From Geobacter sp. (lineage in GTDB: Bacteria > Desulfobacterota > Desulfuromonadia > Geobacterales > Geobacteraceae), in contig JACOUQ010000019.1 in assembly GCA_016177775.1 (NCBI GenBank), forward strand, positions 41,882-105,881: DNA of 64,000 nt. Direction: 5' to 3'. Every line of letters begins with the position of its first letter. Positions within the stretch are counted from its first letter, which is position 1. This document shows, piece by piece, positions 41,109 to 50,913 of the stretch. The notes below the pieces were generated by a model, which searched no databases, had not been told where the DNA came from, and saw only the letters and a program-made list of their open reading frames with translations. A program made the position numbers and the translations under genes.

Positions 41109-41813
41109 ATGCTGAAAAAGTCCATCGAGAGACACCAGACACTCAGGGAGCGCATCCTTGAAACCATTCGAGACGCCATCATAACCGGTTCCATGAAACC
41201 GGGGGAAAAGGTGGCCGAGCCTGAGCTGGCTGAACGTTTCGGCATAAGCCGCACCCCGATCCGCGAGGCTTTCCGCCAGCTGGAATCGGAAGGCTACCTA
41301 AAGGTCATACCCCGCAAGGGCGCGGTGGTCGCGGCATTCACCCAGAAGGACGTGGAGGAGTTCTACGCCATCAAGAGCATCCTCGAAGGTTACGCGGCGC
41401 GCAAGGCGTGTGAGCGGATGACGGACCGGGAGCTGGAGAAGCTGGCCCACGTCAACGACAAGCTTCGCCACCTGGCCGGAGAGGGGGATGTGAAGCACTT
41501 CTTCAAGATACACAATGACTTCCACGACCTGTTTCTGCGGGCGTCCGGCAATGACAAGCTCTATGAGCTGATTTCCAGCCTGGTTGAAAAATTCCAGCGG
41601 CTCCGCCTGGCATCCTTGAGTCTCCCCGGCAGAATGACCATGTCGGTGGAAGAGCACGAAAAGATCATCGATGCCTTCAAGCGGCGCGATGTCGACAAGG
41701 CCGAGCAGCTGGTGCGCAGGAATGCCGAGTACGGCGGCAGGGTGCTGGTGCAGGGCGGGGAAGTCAAGACCATCTTCCGCAAAGGCGAACCCTCAATGGC
41801 TATGGACTTGTAG
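41109..41813 (+). CDS. GntR family (FadR/FCD group) transcriptional regulator
   Basis: A 234-residue regulator. N-terminal winged helix: LRERILETIRDAIITGSMKPGEKVAEPELAERFGISRTPIREAFRQLESEGYLKVIPRKGAVVA. C-terminal FCD ligand domain: FYAIKSILEGYAARKAC, FKIHNDFHDLFLRASGN, and SVEEHEKIIDAFKRRDVDKAEQLVRRN with the His residues that often bind a metal. Ligands of this group are usually organic acids. ATG 41109 has an AGGGGG stretch upstream; the codons before it are part of the promoter. The operator-like palindrome also appears before sfrB. Confidence 0.92.
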   Translation: MLKKSIERHQTLRERILETIRDAIITGSMKPGEKVAEPELAERFGISRTPIREAFRQLESEGYLKVIPRKGAVVAAFTQKDVEEFYAIKSILEGYAARKACERMTDRELEKLAHVNDKLRHLAGEGDVKHFFKIHNDFHDLFLRASGNDKLYELISSLVEKFQRLRLASLSLPGRMTMSVEEHEKIIDAFKRRDVDKAEQLVRRNAEYGGRVLVQGGEVKTIFRKGEPSMAMDL

Positions 41814-41842
41814 CCCTTCCGGTGGTACTATGCACGACGTGA

Positions 41843-41920
41843 TTTGTAGGGGCGGCCCCATGTGGCCGCCCGATTAAGGGCAACCACACGGGGTTGCCCC
41901 TACCCAATCCCCCCTCGCGG
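41843..41920. repeat. TGTAGGGGC-type element
   Basis: Nested inverted repeats: GGGGCGGCCCCATGTGGCCGCCC and GGGCAACCACACGGGGTTGCCC inside outer arms GTAGGGGC / GCCCCTAC, then CCCCCTCGCGGGGG. It fills the space between the GntR gene and selA. Confidence 0.75.
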
Positions 41921-41943
41921 GGGAATTCATGCAAGGTGCCACC

Positions 41944-43332
41944 ATGACCTCTCTCAAGAATCTCCCCAAGGTTGACAAAATTCTGGAATGGAACGGCGTC
42001 CGGCTCATGCTGGCCATGCATCCGCGTCCCGTGGTGCTCAAGGCGGTGCGCAGCGTGCTGGACGCCCTGCGCGCTGTCGCCCTCAAGGATGAGCTGCCTG
42101 CGGACGCTCTGGCTGAAGCAGCAGTTGTCGCGCGAGTGGAGGCGGAACTGGCTGCGCTGAGCGCCCCCCATCTCAGGCGCGTCGTGAACGGCGCGGGGGT
42201 GGTGGTGCATACCAATCTCGGCAGATCACCCCTGCCGGAGGAGGTGCGACAGGCGCTGGATGATGTCGCCTTCGGCTACTCCAACCTGGAGTTCGACCTG
42301 GAAAAGGGGGAGAGGGGAAGCCGCTACAGCCATGTGGAAGGGATTCTGTGCGAGCTGACCGGCGCCGAGGCGGCCCTGGTGGTGAACAATAACGCGGCGG
42401 CGGTCCTTCTTGCCCTTTCTTCCCTTGCAGCCGGGAAAGAGGCGATAGTCTCCCGGGGCGAGCTGGTGGAAATCGGCGGCTCCTTCCGCATCCCGGATGT
42501 CATGCGTCAGAGCGGTGTGGCCTTGCGGGAGGTGGGGACCACCAACCGGACCCACCCGCGGGATTATCGCGGTGCCATCACCCCGGAAACCGGGCTTCTC
42601 CTCAAGGTCCATTGCAGCAACTTTGCGGTGGTCGGCTTCACCGCCGAGGTTTCGATGACGGAGATGGTAGTCATTGGGCGCGAGTCCTCCATTCCGGTCA
42701 TGGCGGACGCCGGGAGCGGCAACCTGATCGACCTTTCGCAAATCGGCCTGGCCTACGAGCCGACGGTGCAGGATTACCTGAAGGCCGGGGTGGACGTGGT
42801 CACCTTCAGCGGCGACAAGCTGCTGGGCGGGCCGCAGGCCGGGCTGATCGTCGGTTCCAGGAAGTGCATCGAGCCGATGAAGAAGCATCCCCTGCTGCGG
42901 GCGCTGCGGATCGACAAGCTGACACTGGCTGCGCTGGAGGGGACCCTGCGCCTCTACCGCGACGAGCGGGCTGCGCTCAGAAGCATCCCGACCCTTCGCA
43001 TGCTGGCTGCTTCCGAAGAGGAAATCACCAACCGGGGGCGCCGGTTTCTCCGGCGTCTGCGGGCCGGTCTGTCTGAGGCTGTCTCTCTGGAACTGGTGAA
43101 AGGGACCTCGCAAGTAGGTGGCGGGGCCTTGCCCCTGCAAAATATCCCCACCCGCCTGATTAGCGTGCGGGTAGCCGGACTTACCCCCCAGGAGCTGGAG
43201 GGGCGACTCAGGCAGCGGGAGATCCCGGTGATCGGCCGCATCCAGAAAGATCTTTTCCTGCTCGATCTGCGCACCCTTTTCGACCGGGACATTCCGGTCC
43301 TTACGGAAGCTTTCCGGGAGGTGGCAAAGTAG
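41944..43332 (+). CDS. selA: L-seryl-tRNA(Sec) selenium transferase
   Basis: A 462-residue PLP enzyme that converts Ser-tRNA(Sec) to Sec-tRNA(Sec) with selenophosphate. Typical segments: LKNLPKVDKIL at the N-terminus, VVNGAGVVVHTNLGRSPLP, YSNLEFDLEKGERGSRYSH, VNNNAAAVLLAL, VEIGGSFRIPDVMRQSG, and the PLP-lysine segment VVTFSGDKLLGGPQAG. ATG 41944 has AAGGTG 6 bases upstream; an in-frame ATG at 41929 is also possible. It implies selenoproteins in this organism, although none was recognised in the window. selB is not adjacent. Confidence 0.95.
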   Translation: MTSLKNLPKVDKILEWNGVRLMLAMHPRPVVLKAVRSVLDALRAVALKDELPADALAEAAVVARVEAELAALSAPHLRRVVNGAGVVVHTNLGRSPLPEEVRQALDDVAFGYSNLEFDLEKGERGSRYSHVEGILCELTGAEAALVVNNNAAAVLLALSSLAAGKEAIVSRGELVEIGGSFRIPDVMRQSGVALREVGTTNRTHPRDYRGAITPETGLLLKVHCSNFAVVGFTAEVSMTEMVVIGRESSIPVMADAGSGNLIDLSQIGLAYEPTVQDYLKAGVDVVTFSGDKLLGGPQAGLIVGSRKCIEPMKKHPLLRALRIDKLTLAALEGTLRLYRDERAALRSIPTLRMLAASEEEITNRGRRFLRRLRAGLSEAVSLELVKGTSQVGGGALPLQNIPTRLISVRVAGLTPQELEGRLRQREIPVIGRIQKDLFLLDLRTLFDRDIPVLTEAFREVAK

Positions 43333-43367
43333 CGGGCAAAACAGGCAAAAAAGTCGTTGACCGGTGG

Positions 43368-43415
43368 ACGGTCGGGCATCTAGAATAATCGGGATGCCCG
43401 ACCGTTTTATTTTTA
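43368..43415 (+). terminator. Terminator of selA
   Basis: A 13-bp perfect stem (ACGGTCGGGCATC / GATGCCCGACCGT) with a 12-base loop, followed by a T-rich run. Confidence 0.88.
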
Positions 43416-43488
43416 TTTAAGTTGAATAAAACGACTTTTTAAAATATAGTGTTCTGATAAACTTATGGAATCCAGGGGTTTGCGCGTC

Positions 43489-44181
43489 ATGAAGGTAATA
43501 GCCCTCATCCCCGCTGCGGGGATGGGAACCAGAATGCAGGCAGGGATGAACAAGCAGTACCTGCTGCTGGACGGCCTGCCGATAGTGGGGCGGACCATCA
43601 GCGTTTTCGAGGCTGCGCCGTTCGTGGACGACATCTACGTCATCACTCCCGAACCGGAAATACCCTTTTGCCGCGAGCAGGTCGTGGAGCGGATGGGTTT
43701 CGGCAAGGTGCGCGCCATCGTGCCGGGGGGGAAAGAGCGGCAGAACTCGGTCATTAACGGCCTGCGCGCCATTCCCGATGCGGCCGACGACGACGTGGTA
43801 ATCATCCATGACGGCGTGCGCCCCTTCGTAACAGGTGATATAATCCGTAGGGCGGTGGATGTGGCGGTTTCCAGCGATGGTGCGCTGGTGGCGGTGCCGG
43901 CAAAGGACACCATCAAGGTGGTCCGCGACGGTATCATCCGCGAGACACCGCAGCGGGAAACCCTCTGGCAGGCCCAGACCCCCCAGGCTTTCCGCTACGG
44001 AGTAATCCGCAAGGCCCACGAGCGGGCCGAGGCCGAGGGGTTTCTCGGGACCGACGACGCCTCGCTGGTGGAACGGTTCGGCGGCGAGGTACGGGTGGTG
44101 ATGGGGGATTACCGGAACATCAAGATCACCACGCCGGAGGACCTGGTTTTGGCCGAGGCTTTTTTGAAGGCAATGAAATAA
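43489..44181 (+). CDS. ispD: 2-C-methyl-D-erythritol 4-phosphate cytidylyltransferase
   Basis: A 230-residue enzyme of the MEP isoprenoid pathway. It starts [27 protein letters not shown], the nucleotide-binding signature; [37 protein letters not shown] and [12 protein letters not shown] follow, as in IspD. ATG 43489 is chosen (AGGGG upstream); a start 24 bases earlier adds unconserved residues. ispF follows 160 bases later, separated by a repeat. Confidence 0.95.
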   Translation: MKVIALIPAAGMGTRMQAGMNKQYLLLDGLPIVGRTISVFEAAPFVDDIYVITPEPEIPFCREQVVERMGFGKVRAIVPGGKERQNSVINGLRAIPDAADDDVVIIHDGVRPFVTGDIIRRAVDVAVSSDGALVAVPAKDTIKVVRDGIIRETPQRETLWQAQTPQAFRYGVIRKAHERAEAEGFLGTDDASLVERFGGEVRVVMGDYRNIKITTPEDLVLAEAFLKAMK

Positions 44182-44211
44182 TAGTATCGCTCGCCCGCTC
44201 TCTTCGTTCGC

Positions 44212-44304
44212 TAGAGTCCGCAGAGAACGCGGAGAACTGCATAAAGAATATTGTCGTTAAAGGTTTTCTCTGCGTCCTCTGCGTGCTCTGCGAGAGACAG
44301 TTTT
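44212..44304. repeat. Paired TCTGCG/CGCAGA arrays in opposite orientation
   Basis: Left arm GTCCGCAGAGAACGCGGAGAAC (from about 44217) and right arm TCTCTGCGTCCTCTGCGTGC (to about 44300; about 9-base period) are imperfect complements around an AT-rich centre. Same style as the element at 34053. Confidence 0.75.
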
Positions 44305-44341
44305 TGGGTTTCAGATTAATAGATGAAAGGTGATTGATGTA

Positions 44342-44815
44342 ATGCGCATTGGCCACGGCTACGATGTTCACCGCCTCGTCGAGGGGCGGAAACTTATAAT
44401 CGGCGGGGTGGACATCCCATACGAAAAGGGGCTTCTCGGTCATTCGGATGCGGACGTGCTGCTGCACGCCATTTCCGACGCCATTCTCGGCGCCATTGCC
44501 GAGGGGGACATCGGCCGGCATTTCCCGGACACTGATCCCTGCTACAAGGGGGCGGACAGCGTGAAGCTCCTTACCCACGTTATGGCATTGGCTGACGGCA
44601 AGGGTTACCGGGTCGGGAACGTGGATGCCACCATCATCGCCCAGCGCCCCAAGATGGCGCCGCATATCGCGCAGATGCGGGAGAACATCGCACAGGCGCT
44701 CGACTGCGACGTGGACCGGATCAACGTCAAGGCCACCACCACCGAGGAGTTGGGCTTCGCTGGCCGCGGCGAGGGGATCGCCTCCCATGCGGTGGCACTG
44801 ATGGAGAACAAATAA
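44342..44815 (+). CDS. ispF: 2-C-methyl-D-erythritol 2,4-cyclodiphosphate synthase
   Basis: A 157-residue MEP-pathway enzyme. It starts [22 protein letters not shown] (metal-binding Asp and His), then [29 protein letters not shown], and the C-terminal [28 protein letters not shown] 44342 has AAGGTG 9 bases upstream. It is in the same direction as ispD and glnS. Confidence 0.96.
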   Translation: MRIGHGYDVHRLVEGRKLIIGGVDIPYEKGLLGHSDADVLLHAISDAILGAIAEGDIGRHFPDTDPCYKGADSVKLLTHVMALADGKGYRVGNVDATIIAQRPKMAPHIAQMRENIAQALDCDVDRINVKATTTEELGFAGRGEGIASHAVALMENK

Positions 44816-44838
44816 ATTTCAAAAACAGGAAGATGCGA

Positions 44839-46503
44839 ATGACCACCGAACCTACCCATGTCACCAACTTCCTCCGCAATATCGTCGAGGAGGACCTGAA
44901 GAGCGGGAAGCACAAGACCATCGTGACCCGTTTTCCGCCGGAGCCCAACGGTTACCTCCATATCGGCCACGCCAAGTCGATCTGCCTCAACTTCGGCCTG
45001 GCGCGCGATTTCGGCGGCCGCTGCCACCTACGTTTTGACGACACCAACCCGGTGAAGGAGGAGACCGAGTACATCGAGTCGATCAAGGAGAGCGTCAGCT
45101 GGCTCGGTTTCGACTGGGGCGGGCACATGTACTATGCCTCCGATTACTTCGACCAGCTCTACATGTGGGCCGAGCACCTGATCAGCCAGGGGAAGGCCTA
45201 CGTGGACGACCTGACTGCCGAGCAGATCCGGGAGTACCGCGGCACCCTGACCGAGCCGGGCAAGGAGAGCCCGCACCGCAATCGCTCCGTAGAGGAGAAC
45301 CTCGATCTGTTCCGCCGGATGCGGGAAGGGGAGTTCCCTGAAGGGAGCAAAGTGCTGCGGGCCAGAATCGACATGGCTTCCCCCAACATGAACCTGCGCG
45401 ACCCGGTCATGTACCGGATCATCCATGCCCCGCACCCCCACGTGGGTGACAAGTGGCGAATCTACCCGATGTACGACTATGCCCACGGCCAGTCGGACGC
45501 CATCGAGGGGATCACCCACTCCATCTGCACCCTGGAGTTCGAGGACCATCGTCCCCTGTACGAATGGTTCCTGGAGAACCTCCCGGTCCCCCACAAGCCG
45601 AGGCAGTACGAATTCTCGCGGCTAAACCTGACCTATGCCGTGATGAGCAAGCGCAAGCTCCTGCAACTGGTGCAGGATGGCGACGTGGCGGGATGGGACG
45701 ACCCCCGCATGCCGACCCTGATGGGGCTGCGCCGCCGGGGGTATACCCCGGAGTCGATCCGGAGCTTCTGCGAGCGGATCGGGGTCGGGCGAAGCGACAG
45801 CTGGATCGAGATGGGACTGCTTGAGGAGTGCGTGCGCGAGGATCTGAACGAGCGGGCGCCCAGGGCCATGGCGGTGCTCCGCCCCCTGAAGCTAGTGATT
45901 GAGAACTATCCCGAGGATCGCGTCGATGAATTCGAGGCGGCCAACCATCCCCAGAAGCCGGAGATGGGGACCAGGAAGATATCCTTCTGCCGCGAGGTCT
46001 ACATCGAGCAGGACGATTTCATGGAGGAGCCGGTAAAGGGTTTCCATCGCCTTGCCCTTGGCCAGGAAGTGCGCCTGCGAAACGCCTATATCGTCAAATG
46101 CACCGATGTGGTGAAGGATGCTGCCGGCAATGTTACGGAAGTGCGTTGCACCTACGATCCCGACACCCACACCGGCGGCCCGGCGGCAGGCCGCAAGGTG
46201 AAGGGGACCATTCACTGGGTTTCGGCGCGGCACGCGCTCGCAGCCGAGGTGCGGCTTTATGACCGGCTCTTCGCCGACCCCAATCCCTCGGGTGATGACT
46301 GGAAGAGCTGCCTGAACTCGAAGTCGGTGGAGGTGGTGACTGCAATGCTGGAGCCGGGGCTGCGGAATGCAGCACCGGAGGAACGGGTCCAGTTCGAGCG
46401 CCAGGGTTATTTCTGCGCGGATATGAAGGACTCGCGGCCGGGCGCCCCGGTCTTCAACAGGACTGTGACGTTGCGGGATTCGTGGAGCAAGCCGGGAAAA
46501 TAG
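44839..46503 (+). CDS. glnS: Glutaminyl-tRNA synthetase
   Basis: A 554-residue class I synthetase. Signature motifs: [24 protein letters not shown] (HIGH box), [11 protein letters not shown], and [11 protein letters not shown] (KMSKS equivalent) preceded by [10 protein letters not shown]. The anticodon-binding barrel domains follow ([25 protein letters not shown]). These are features of GlnRS rather than GluRS. ATG 44839 has AGGAA at a good distance; ATG 44833 in the same frame is too close to it. Confidence 0.95.
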   Translation: MTTEPTHVTNFLRNIVEEDLKSGKHKTIVTRFPPEPNGYLHIGHAKSICLNFGLARDFGGRCHLRFDDTNPVKEETEYIESIKESVSWLGFDWGGHMYYASDYFDQLYMWAEHLISQGKAYVDDLTAEQIREYRGTLTEPGKESPHRNRSVEENLDLFRRMREGEFPEGSKVLRARIDMASPNMNLRDPVMYRIIHAPHPHVGDKWRIYPMYDYAHGQSDAIEGITHSICTLEFEDHRPLYEWFLENLPVPHKPRQYEFSRLNLTYAVMSKRKLLQLVQDGDVAGWDDPRMPTLMGLRRRGYTPESIRSFCERIGVGRSDSWIEMGLLEECVREDLNERAPRAMAVLRPLKLVIENYPEDRVDEFEAANHPQKPEMGTRKISFCREVYIEQDDFMEEPVKGFHRLALGQEVRLRNAYIVKCTDVVKDAAGNVTEVRCTYDPDTHTGGPAAGRKVKGTIHWVSARHALAAEVRLYDRLFADPNPSGDDWKSCLNSKSVEVVTAMLEPGLRNAAPEERVQFERQGYFCADMKDSRPGAPVFNRTVTLRDSWSKPGK

Positions 46504-46556
46504 CCGGACGTTTATGCAAATATCAGGATCGCCAAATTACTTCAGTGACGCATCTC

Positions 46557-46671
46557 AAATCCCCTCCCCCTTGACGGGGGAGGGCTAGGGTGGGGGTGAA
46601 AGTGGGATATTTGGCGCCGGTTGCAGCTTCACCCTCCCCCTCGCCCCCTCCCGTCAAGGGAGGGGGAAAAA
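46557..46671. repeat. CCCTCCCCCTTGACGGGGGAGGG-type repeat pair
   Basis: Two GC-rich palindromes (CCCTCCCCCTTGACGGGGGA and a CCCTCCCGTCAAGGGAGGG-like copy) in facing orientation around a spacer that contains complementary GGGTGGGGGTGA and TCACCCTCCCCC. Resembles the element at 18379. It separates glnS from the chemotaxis operon. Confidence 0.7.
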
Positions 46672-46687
46672 CCATTGGCCGAGCCCT

Positions 46688-48580
46688 ATGCCGCTCCGTG
46701 TACTGATCATAGACAAGAACCGTTCGCTCTGCTCCATGCTGAGCGGTATTCTGCAGGATCACGGACACGAGGCCACTTGTGCCCATACCGGCAAGGACGG
46801 CCTCGAAACTGCCGACCGGCTCCGGCCTGACCTTGTGATCCTAGACCTGGTGATGCCGGACATGGCCGGGATGGACGTTATTCGTTACCTGGAGCGGCAG
46901 GATGAGACGAGGGACATCCCGATCATCGTCGTGTCGGCAGATCTGGAGATGGAGGACGAACTTCTCGGAGTGTTCGATTTCATCCCGAAGCCGGTCGCCA
47001 TCAACAGGCTGCTGGAAGACCTGGCCTTGGTCAGGGAGGGTAGAGGAAGGCGCCGGAGGCTGGGGAAGGGCGTCGAGTTGTCGTCCGCTGAATTCGGTCT
47101 TTTTCATGATTATATCCTGGAGCGGTGCGGTCTGCATTTCGAGCCGCGCAATGCCAAGCTGCTGCAACGGGGGCTGGTCAACCGGATGGGGGCGCTCAAG
47201 ATATCCTCGTTCCGGGAGTACTACGATTACCTGGTGCAGCATGCGGAACGCCGCGGTGAGCTGAACAAGCTCTTGCAGTTCCTGACGGTGGGGGAGACTT
47301 ACTTCTTCCGCTACCATGCCCATTATGAGATTCTGCGGGAGCAGGTGATCGGGGATGCTACGGAAGAGCGGCGCAAGGATGGGACGCGTCGGCTGAGGCT
47401 CTGGTCCGCCGGCTGTTCCACGGGAGAAGAGCCATATTCACTGGCCATCACCGTCATGGAGTCGCTGCCGGACTGGCGGGACTGGGATATTCAAATATTG
47501 GCGACCGACATCAACCGCCGTTCACTCAAGAGGGCCAGGGACGGGGTTTATAGTCACCGTGCCCTCAGGGTGACGCCGGGAGAATACCTGGGACGCTATT
47601 TCGAGAAGGTCGGGACAAGCTTCATCGTAAAGGACGAGGTCCGGAGCCTGGTGGAGTTTGCCCAGTTCAACCTGCAGACCCCCGTGTTTCCAGGGATGGG
47701 CGACCCCACAGGCGGCTTCGACGCGATCTTTTGCCGCAATGTCATGATTTATTTCAATGTCCAGACGATGCGGGAGATCGTCAAGAAGTTCACCCGCAGT
47801 CTGGTGCCGGCTGGCTATCTTTTCCTCGGCCACTCGGAAACCCTGATGCAGATCTCTTCCGATTACGAGAGGCTCAGCCGGCATGGCGGCTTCTATTACC
47901 GGAAGAAGGATGGGGTGGCGGTGGCCGCCTCGCCCAGGGAAGGCTCTGGACGGCTTCCTGAAGCCGCGGCGCCGGTTGCGGCCGGGAAGCCATCCCCGTT
48001 CAAGCGGAGACGCGAGCCCCCGCGGGTGCCTGAGTTGCCGGCATTTCTGCCGGTCCCCCTTCCCCCGGCTTCGGCCTCGCCGGAGGTCCTGTTCCGTCAG
48101 GCCGAGAAATTGTTCGATGACGAACATTACGAGGCGGCCTCGGAAGTATTGGAGGAGGTTCTGGCGGCCGTGCCGGACCATACCGGTGCCTGCGTGATGC
48201 AGGGGTTCATCCTGGCGAACAGCGGCCGATTTGAGGAGGCTCTGGCGTGCTGCGAGCGGGCTTTGAGGCTGGATGATCTCCTGCCGCAGGCCTACTTCCT
48301 GAAGGGGCTGATAATGGAGTTGATCGACCGGGAGACGGAGGCGGTGAAGGAATACCGCAAGGCCATTCTTCTGGACATGTTCTTTGTCATGCCCCACTAT
48401 CACCTGGGCAAGCTGTTTGTGCGGACCGGCAAGCACCGGGAGGGGCTGCGGGAGTTGAAAAACTGCCGGAAGATCCTGGCCGGCTCTCCCGAAAGTAGCA
48501 TTGTCCCACATTCGGGGGGGCTATCCCGTGAGGTATTCATGGAAATCCTGCGGGGGGAACTGGCGGAACTGGGGTATTGA
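46688..48580 (+). CDS. cheR: CheR methyltransferase with N-terminal receiver and C-terminal TPR
   Basis: A 630-residue three-part protein. Residues 1-118: receiver domain with phospho-Asp D53 (VILDLVMPDMAG). Residues about 130-400: CheR glutamate methyltransferase (YFFRYHAHYEIL, RLWSAGCSTGEEPYSLAI with the SAM loop, ILATDINRRSLKRA, FDAIFCRNVMIYF, GYLFLGHSETL). A proline-rich linker leads to TPR repeats (about 460-590: LFRQAEKLFDDEHYEAASEVLEEVLAAVPD; ALACCERALRLDDLLPQAYFLKG). It would methylate the chemoreceptor encoded two genes downstream. First gene of the operon. Confidence 0.94.
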   Translation: MPLRVLIIDKNRSLCSMLSGILQDHGHEATCAHTGKDGLETADRLRPDLVILDLVMPDMAGMDVIRYLERQDETRDIPIIVVSADLEMEDELLGVFDFIPKPVAINRLLEDLALVREGRGRRRRLGKGVELSSAEFGLFHDYILERCGLHFEPRNAKLLQRGLVNRMGALKISSFREYYDYLVQHAERRGELNKLLQFLTVGETYFFRYHAHYEILREQVIGDATEERRKDGTRRLRLWSAGCSTGEEPYSLAITVMESLPDWRDWDIQILATDINRRSLKRARDGVYSHRALRVTPGEYLGRYFEKVGTSFIVKDEVRSLVEFAQFNLQTPVFPGMGDPTGGFDAIFCRNVMIYFNVQTMREIVKKFTRSLVPAGYLFLGHSETLMQISSDYERLSRHGGFYYRKKDGVAVAASPREGSGRLPEAAAPVAAGKPSPFKRRREPPRVPELPAFLPVPLPPASASPEVLFRQAEKLFDDEHYEAASEVLEEVLAAVPDHTGACVMQGFILANSGRFEEALACCERALRLDDLLPQAYFLKGLIMELIDRETEAVKEYRKAILLDMFFVMPHYHLGKLFVRTGKHREGLRELKNCRKILAGSPESSIVPHSGGLSREVFMEILRGELAELGY

Positions 48581-48590
48581 GAGGTGACCG

Positions 48591-49139
48591 ATGTTGAATG
48601 AACAGCAATCCGGAAGCGATGAAATAACGAGTATCCTGCGCGACATGCGTGAGGAATACTGGCGCGGGGTAACCGAGACCGAGGAGTCACGGGGCGAGGC
48701 CCTGGAGTGCGTGACCTTCGTCATCGGCGGGGAGAGCTACGCTTTCGAGACCGCGATGGCAGCCGAAGTGATCCGCATACCGAAGCTCGTCCGCCTGCCT
48801 AAGGTGCCCGAGGTCATCAGGGGCGTGTTCAACCTGCGGGGGGACATCACCGCTGCCGTCGACATCCGGAGGCTCCTCGGCCTTTCCGCGTCGGAACTGA
48901 CCCCTGCGGCGAGGATCATCGTGGTAAAAGCGAAGAAATTCATGACCGGCCTGGTTGTCGAGGGGGTAAAGGGGGTGGAACCCCTCCCCGTCGATTGTTT
49001 CGAGCCCGCTCCCAGGTCGCTCGGCGGGCAGCGCGAGTTCATCAGGGGGCAGTTCGCCCTGGAGAGCGGCATGGTCATGCTGCTGGACATCGAAAAGATT
49101 CTCGAATCGCCAGAGATCATCATCAACATGGCAGAATAG
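48591..49139 (+). CDS. cheW: CheW-type coupling protein
   Basis: A 182-residue CheW domain: [59 protein letters not shown] and [19 protein letters not shown]. An extra N-terminal tail of about 40 residues precedes the domain. It links the receptor and CheA. It lies 10 bases after cheR. Confidence 0.92.
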   Translation: MLNEQQSGSDEITSILRDMREEYWRGVTETEESRGEALECVTFVIGGESYAFETAMAAEVIRIPKLVRLPKVPEVIRGVFNLRGDITAAVDIRRLLGLSASELTPAARIIVVKAKKFMTGLVVEGVKGVEPLPVDCFEPAPRSLGGQREFIRGQFALESGMVMLLDIEKILESPEIIINMAE

Positions 49140-49176
49140 TTTCAGAACCAAATCAATTCCGGTACGAGGTGGAGAA

Positions 49177-50913
49177 ATGTCGAAAAAACTGTCGGTGAAG
49201 ATTGCGGCAATCCTGATCATGGTCATGATCGTCATCATGACCATGTTCACCGTCTATTTCGTGCGTTCGCAGACGCACGCCATGGAGGCCGAGCTTCTTT
49301 CCAAGGGGCGTATCATGGCCCTTACCGGCTCGCGGATGATGGAACGTGTTATCGCCGAGGCGGTCAAAAGCGGGGCGCTGACGGAGAAGGACCTGTTCGA
49401 TGAGAACTACGCGCTGGTCCCCAACACCGAGCCGAAGAAGTACCGGACCCGGTTCGACGCTTACATGGACCAGGCGATCCAGAAGATAGAGGACGAGTTC
49501 CTCAAGGAAGACCAGGTGGTGTTCGCCGTGCTGGTCGACCGCAACGGCTATCTGCCGACCCATAACACCAAGTATACGCAGCCTCTGACCGGCGACCGCG
49601 AGAAGGACAAGCTGAACAACCGGACCAAGCGGATGTTCAATGACCCCGTTGGGCTCGCGGCGGCCAAAAACACCCAGGAGCTCCTGAAGCAGGACTATAA
49701 CCGCGACACCGGTGAGCGGATGTGGGACATTTCCGTTCCGGTCTACTACGACGGCAAGCACTGGGGAGGGTTCCGCATCGGCTTCTCCATGGTCAAGACC
49801 GAAGAGAAGATCGCGGCCCTCCGTAACCAGATAGTCATCTCCATGCTGGTGCTGCTGGCCGTGGCGAGCGTGACCATCCTCTTCGTGGTGGGGCGCTCCA
49901 TCCGGCCGCTCCTCAACCTAACCGACGCGGCCCGCAGCATCGCGGCCGGCAACCTGGACGTAGAGATCCCCATCGAAACCAGGGACGAGATCGGGACCCT
50001 GGCCGAGGCATTCAACACCATGACCAATGTCATCGTGAAGAACCTGAAGGGGGAAATCGACAAGAGCAGCCGGCTCGTCGTCTCCATAAAGGAAGCCATT
50101 GTCCAGCTCTCCAGCTCGGGTAACGAGATGATGGCCATAAGCGCCCAGCAGGCGTCCGGTTCGGCCCAGCAGGCGACCGCTGTCCAGGAGGTGACCACCA
50201 CGTCCGAGGAGATCGCCATCACGGCCAAGCAGATCACCGACAACGCCAAGTCCGTGGAGTCAATGGCCGAGGAGACCAGCCAGAGCTGCAACGCCGGGGT
50301 GCGTGAGGTTGCCGACGCCATCGACGGCATGGTGAAGCTGCGCAGCCAGGTGCAGAGCATTGCCGAAAGCATGCTGACCCTGGGGGACAACAGCCAGAAG
50401 ATCGGCGGTATCGTCGACATCATTGACGAGATCAGCGACCAGACCAACCTCCTGGCCCTCAATGCCGCCATCGAGGCCGCCGGCGCGGGCGAGGCCGGGA
50501 AGCGGTTCGCCATCGTCGCCCAGGAAGTGAAGCGGCTCGCCGAGCGGACCGTTGACGCCACCAAGCAGATCAAGGGGCTGATCGAGGAGATCCAGAAGGC
50601 CACCAATTCCACCATCATGGTGACCGAAGAGGGGACCAAGGCGGTGGATTCGGCGTCGGGGCTGGTGGACAAGGTCCAGCAATCCTTCGGCAACATCATC
50701 GGCATGGTGGACGAGACCACGCGGGCCGCGAAGGAGATATCCCTATCCACCCAGCAGCAGACCTCGGCCTGCGAGCAGATGGCGGAAACCATGACAGAGG
50801 TGCGGGACGTGGCCCAACAGGTGGCCACCAGCGCCCGCGAGACCGAGCGCGCCGTATCCGAGCTGATCGATCTGACGGAGAAGCTCAAGCAGTTGAGCGC
50901 AGACGAGGGATAA
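49177..50913 (+). CDS. Methyl-accepting chemotaxis protein
   Basis: A 578-residue receptor. A first membrane helix (about residues 8-29) and a second (about 224-243) enclose a periplasmic sensor of about 190 residues with the segment [21 protein letters not shown] and [18 protein letters not shown], and [23 protein letters not shown], resembling a Cache-like sensor. A HAMP domain follows ([24 protein letters not shown]). The cytoplasmic tip is [38 protein letters not shown]. No C-terminal CheR/CheB-tethering pentapeptide is seen. The signal is unknown. Confidence 0.93.
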   Translation: MSKKLSVKIAAILIMVMIVIMTMFTVYFVRSQTHAMEAELLSKGRIMALTGSRMMERVIAEAVKSGALTEKDLFDENYALVPNTEPKKYRTRFDAYMDQAIQKIEDEFLKEDQVVFAVLVDRNGYLPTHNTKYTQPLTGDREKDKLNNRTKRMFNDPVGLAAAKNTQELLKQDYNRDTGERMWDISVPVYYDGKHWGGFRIGFSMVKTEEKIAALRNQIVISMLVLLAVASVTILFVVGRSIRPLLNLTDAARSIAAGNLDVEIPIETRDEIGTLAEAFNTMTNVIVKNLKGEIDKSSRLVVSIKEAIVQLSSSGNEMMAISAQQASGSAQQATAVQEVTTTSEEIAITAKQITDNAKSVESMAEETSQSCNAGVREVADAIDGMVKLRSQVQSIAESMLTLGDNSQKIGGIVDIIDEISDQTNLLALNAAIEAAGAGEAGKRFAIVAQEVKRLAERTVDATKQIKGLIEEIQKATNSTIMVTEEGTKAVDSASGLVDKVQQSFGNIIGMVDETTRAAKEISLSTQQQTSACEQMAETMTEVRDVAQQVATSARETERAVSELIDLTEKLKQLSADEG